Shown here in pieces: positions 63,868 through 64,000 of a stretch of DNA of 64,000 nucleotides (its first letter is position 1; each line of letters starts with the position of its first letter). Source of the DNA: CAVRCT01 sp963719645 (GTDB lineage: Bacteria; Pseudomonadota; Gammaproteobacteria; DSM-16500); the NCBI GenBank assembly GCA_963719645.1, contig CAVRCT010000001.1, positions 62,001 through 126,000 on the forward strand, in the 5' to 3' direction. The position numbers and the translations under genes were made by a program. The notes beneath the pieces were generated by a model. That model searched no databases and was not told the origin of the DNA. It saw nothing but the letters and a program-made list of their open reading frames with translations.

Positions 63868-64000
63868 GGTGTTCTCTTTGTTGTTTATTTGAGGAGAAAT
63901 TAGGTGTTTTATTCTATCGTTTTTGGGATGAGATAGCGACTTCCTCGCCAATCTAATTTTGGGATTTTATAAAAATCCCCTTGATTCTGAGAAATCTACG

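Overview
The window looks like chromosome of a gammaproteobacterium of the order Legionellales (Legionella/Coxiella-like, perhaps Coxiellaceae). The grounds are AT-rich coding sequence, gammaproteobacterial housekeeping order (yceD-rpmF-plsX-fabHDG-acpP-fabF-mltG-tmk-holB-tatD; rne divergent from rluC; smc-zipA-ligA), a QseB/PmrA-type regulator, and large or cysteine-rich proteins resembling Dot/Icm effectors. No rRNA, tRNA, phage or CRISPR locus was seen, and the species cannot be named from the sequence.

Layout. 1-918: 3' end of a GGDEF-EAL gene. 1527-3200: a small unknown gene and a FadL-like porin. 11663-3570 (minus): a probable response regulator-sensor kinase-AddB-AddA operon. 11745-12686: a UDG-like protein divergent from a Trm112/YcaR-type small protein. 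13701-17426: rne and rluC. 18030-30134: ribosome/fatty-acid/cell-envelope cluster, then tmk, holB, tatD and lolC/lolD. 30671-36871: comEC, a RhlE-type helicase, an unknown Cys-cluster protein and a two-component pair. 36975-43614: smc, zipA, ligA. 45347-52036: one 2,229-residue protein of unknown function. 58516-52624 (minus): an intact GGDEF-EAL protein followed by an NRPS-like adenylation/carrier/reductase protein that appears to carry a PilZ domain. 58670-63867: udk, smrA, hslO, yciB, a frameshifted bolA, an unknown membrane protein and prmB.

The intergenic spaces are filled with small non-coding palindromic elements, labelled here A to H. Many are nested inside one another with readable target duplications. 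B is 237 bp, four apparently identical copies, each inside a C element with an 11-bp duplication. A occurs singly, as two 420-bp tandem units and as a four-unit 297-bp array. D is an inverted element whose ends have expanded into 27/28-bp tandem repeats. E, F and H are smaller. They mostly sit at gene ends, and no transposase gene is present in the window.

The most interesting leads are: (1) a likely c-di-GMP connection between the GGDEF-EAL protein and a PilZ insertion in the adjacent NRPS-like enzyme; (2) a perfect PmrA-box arrangement (CTTAAG-N5-CTTAAG) before the 2,229-residue gene, in a window that also encodes a PmrA-like regulator; (3) three SH2-like core motifs in that giant protein; (4) the nested element system; (5) a one-base frameshift in bolA at a run of six C.
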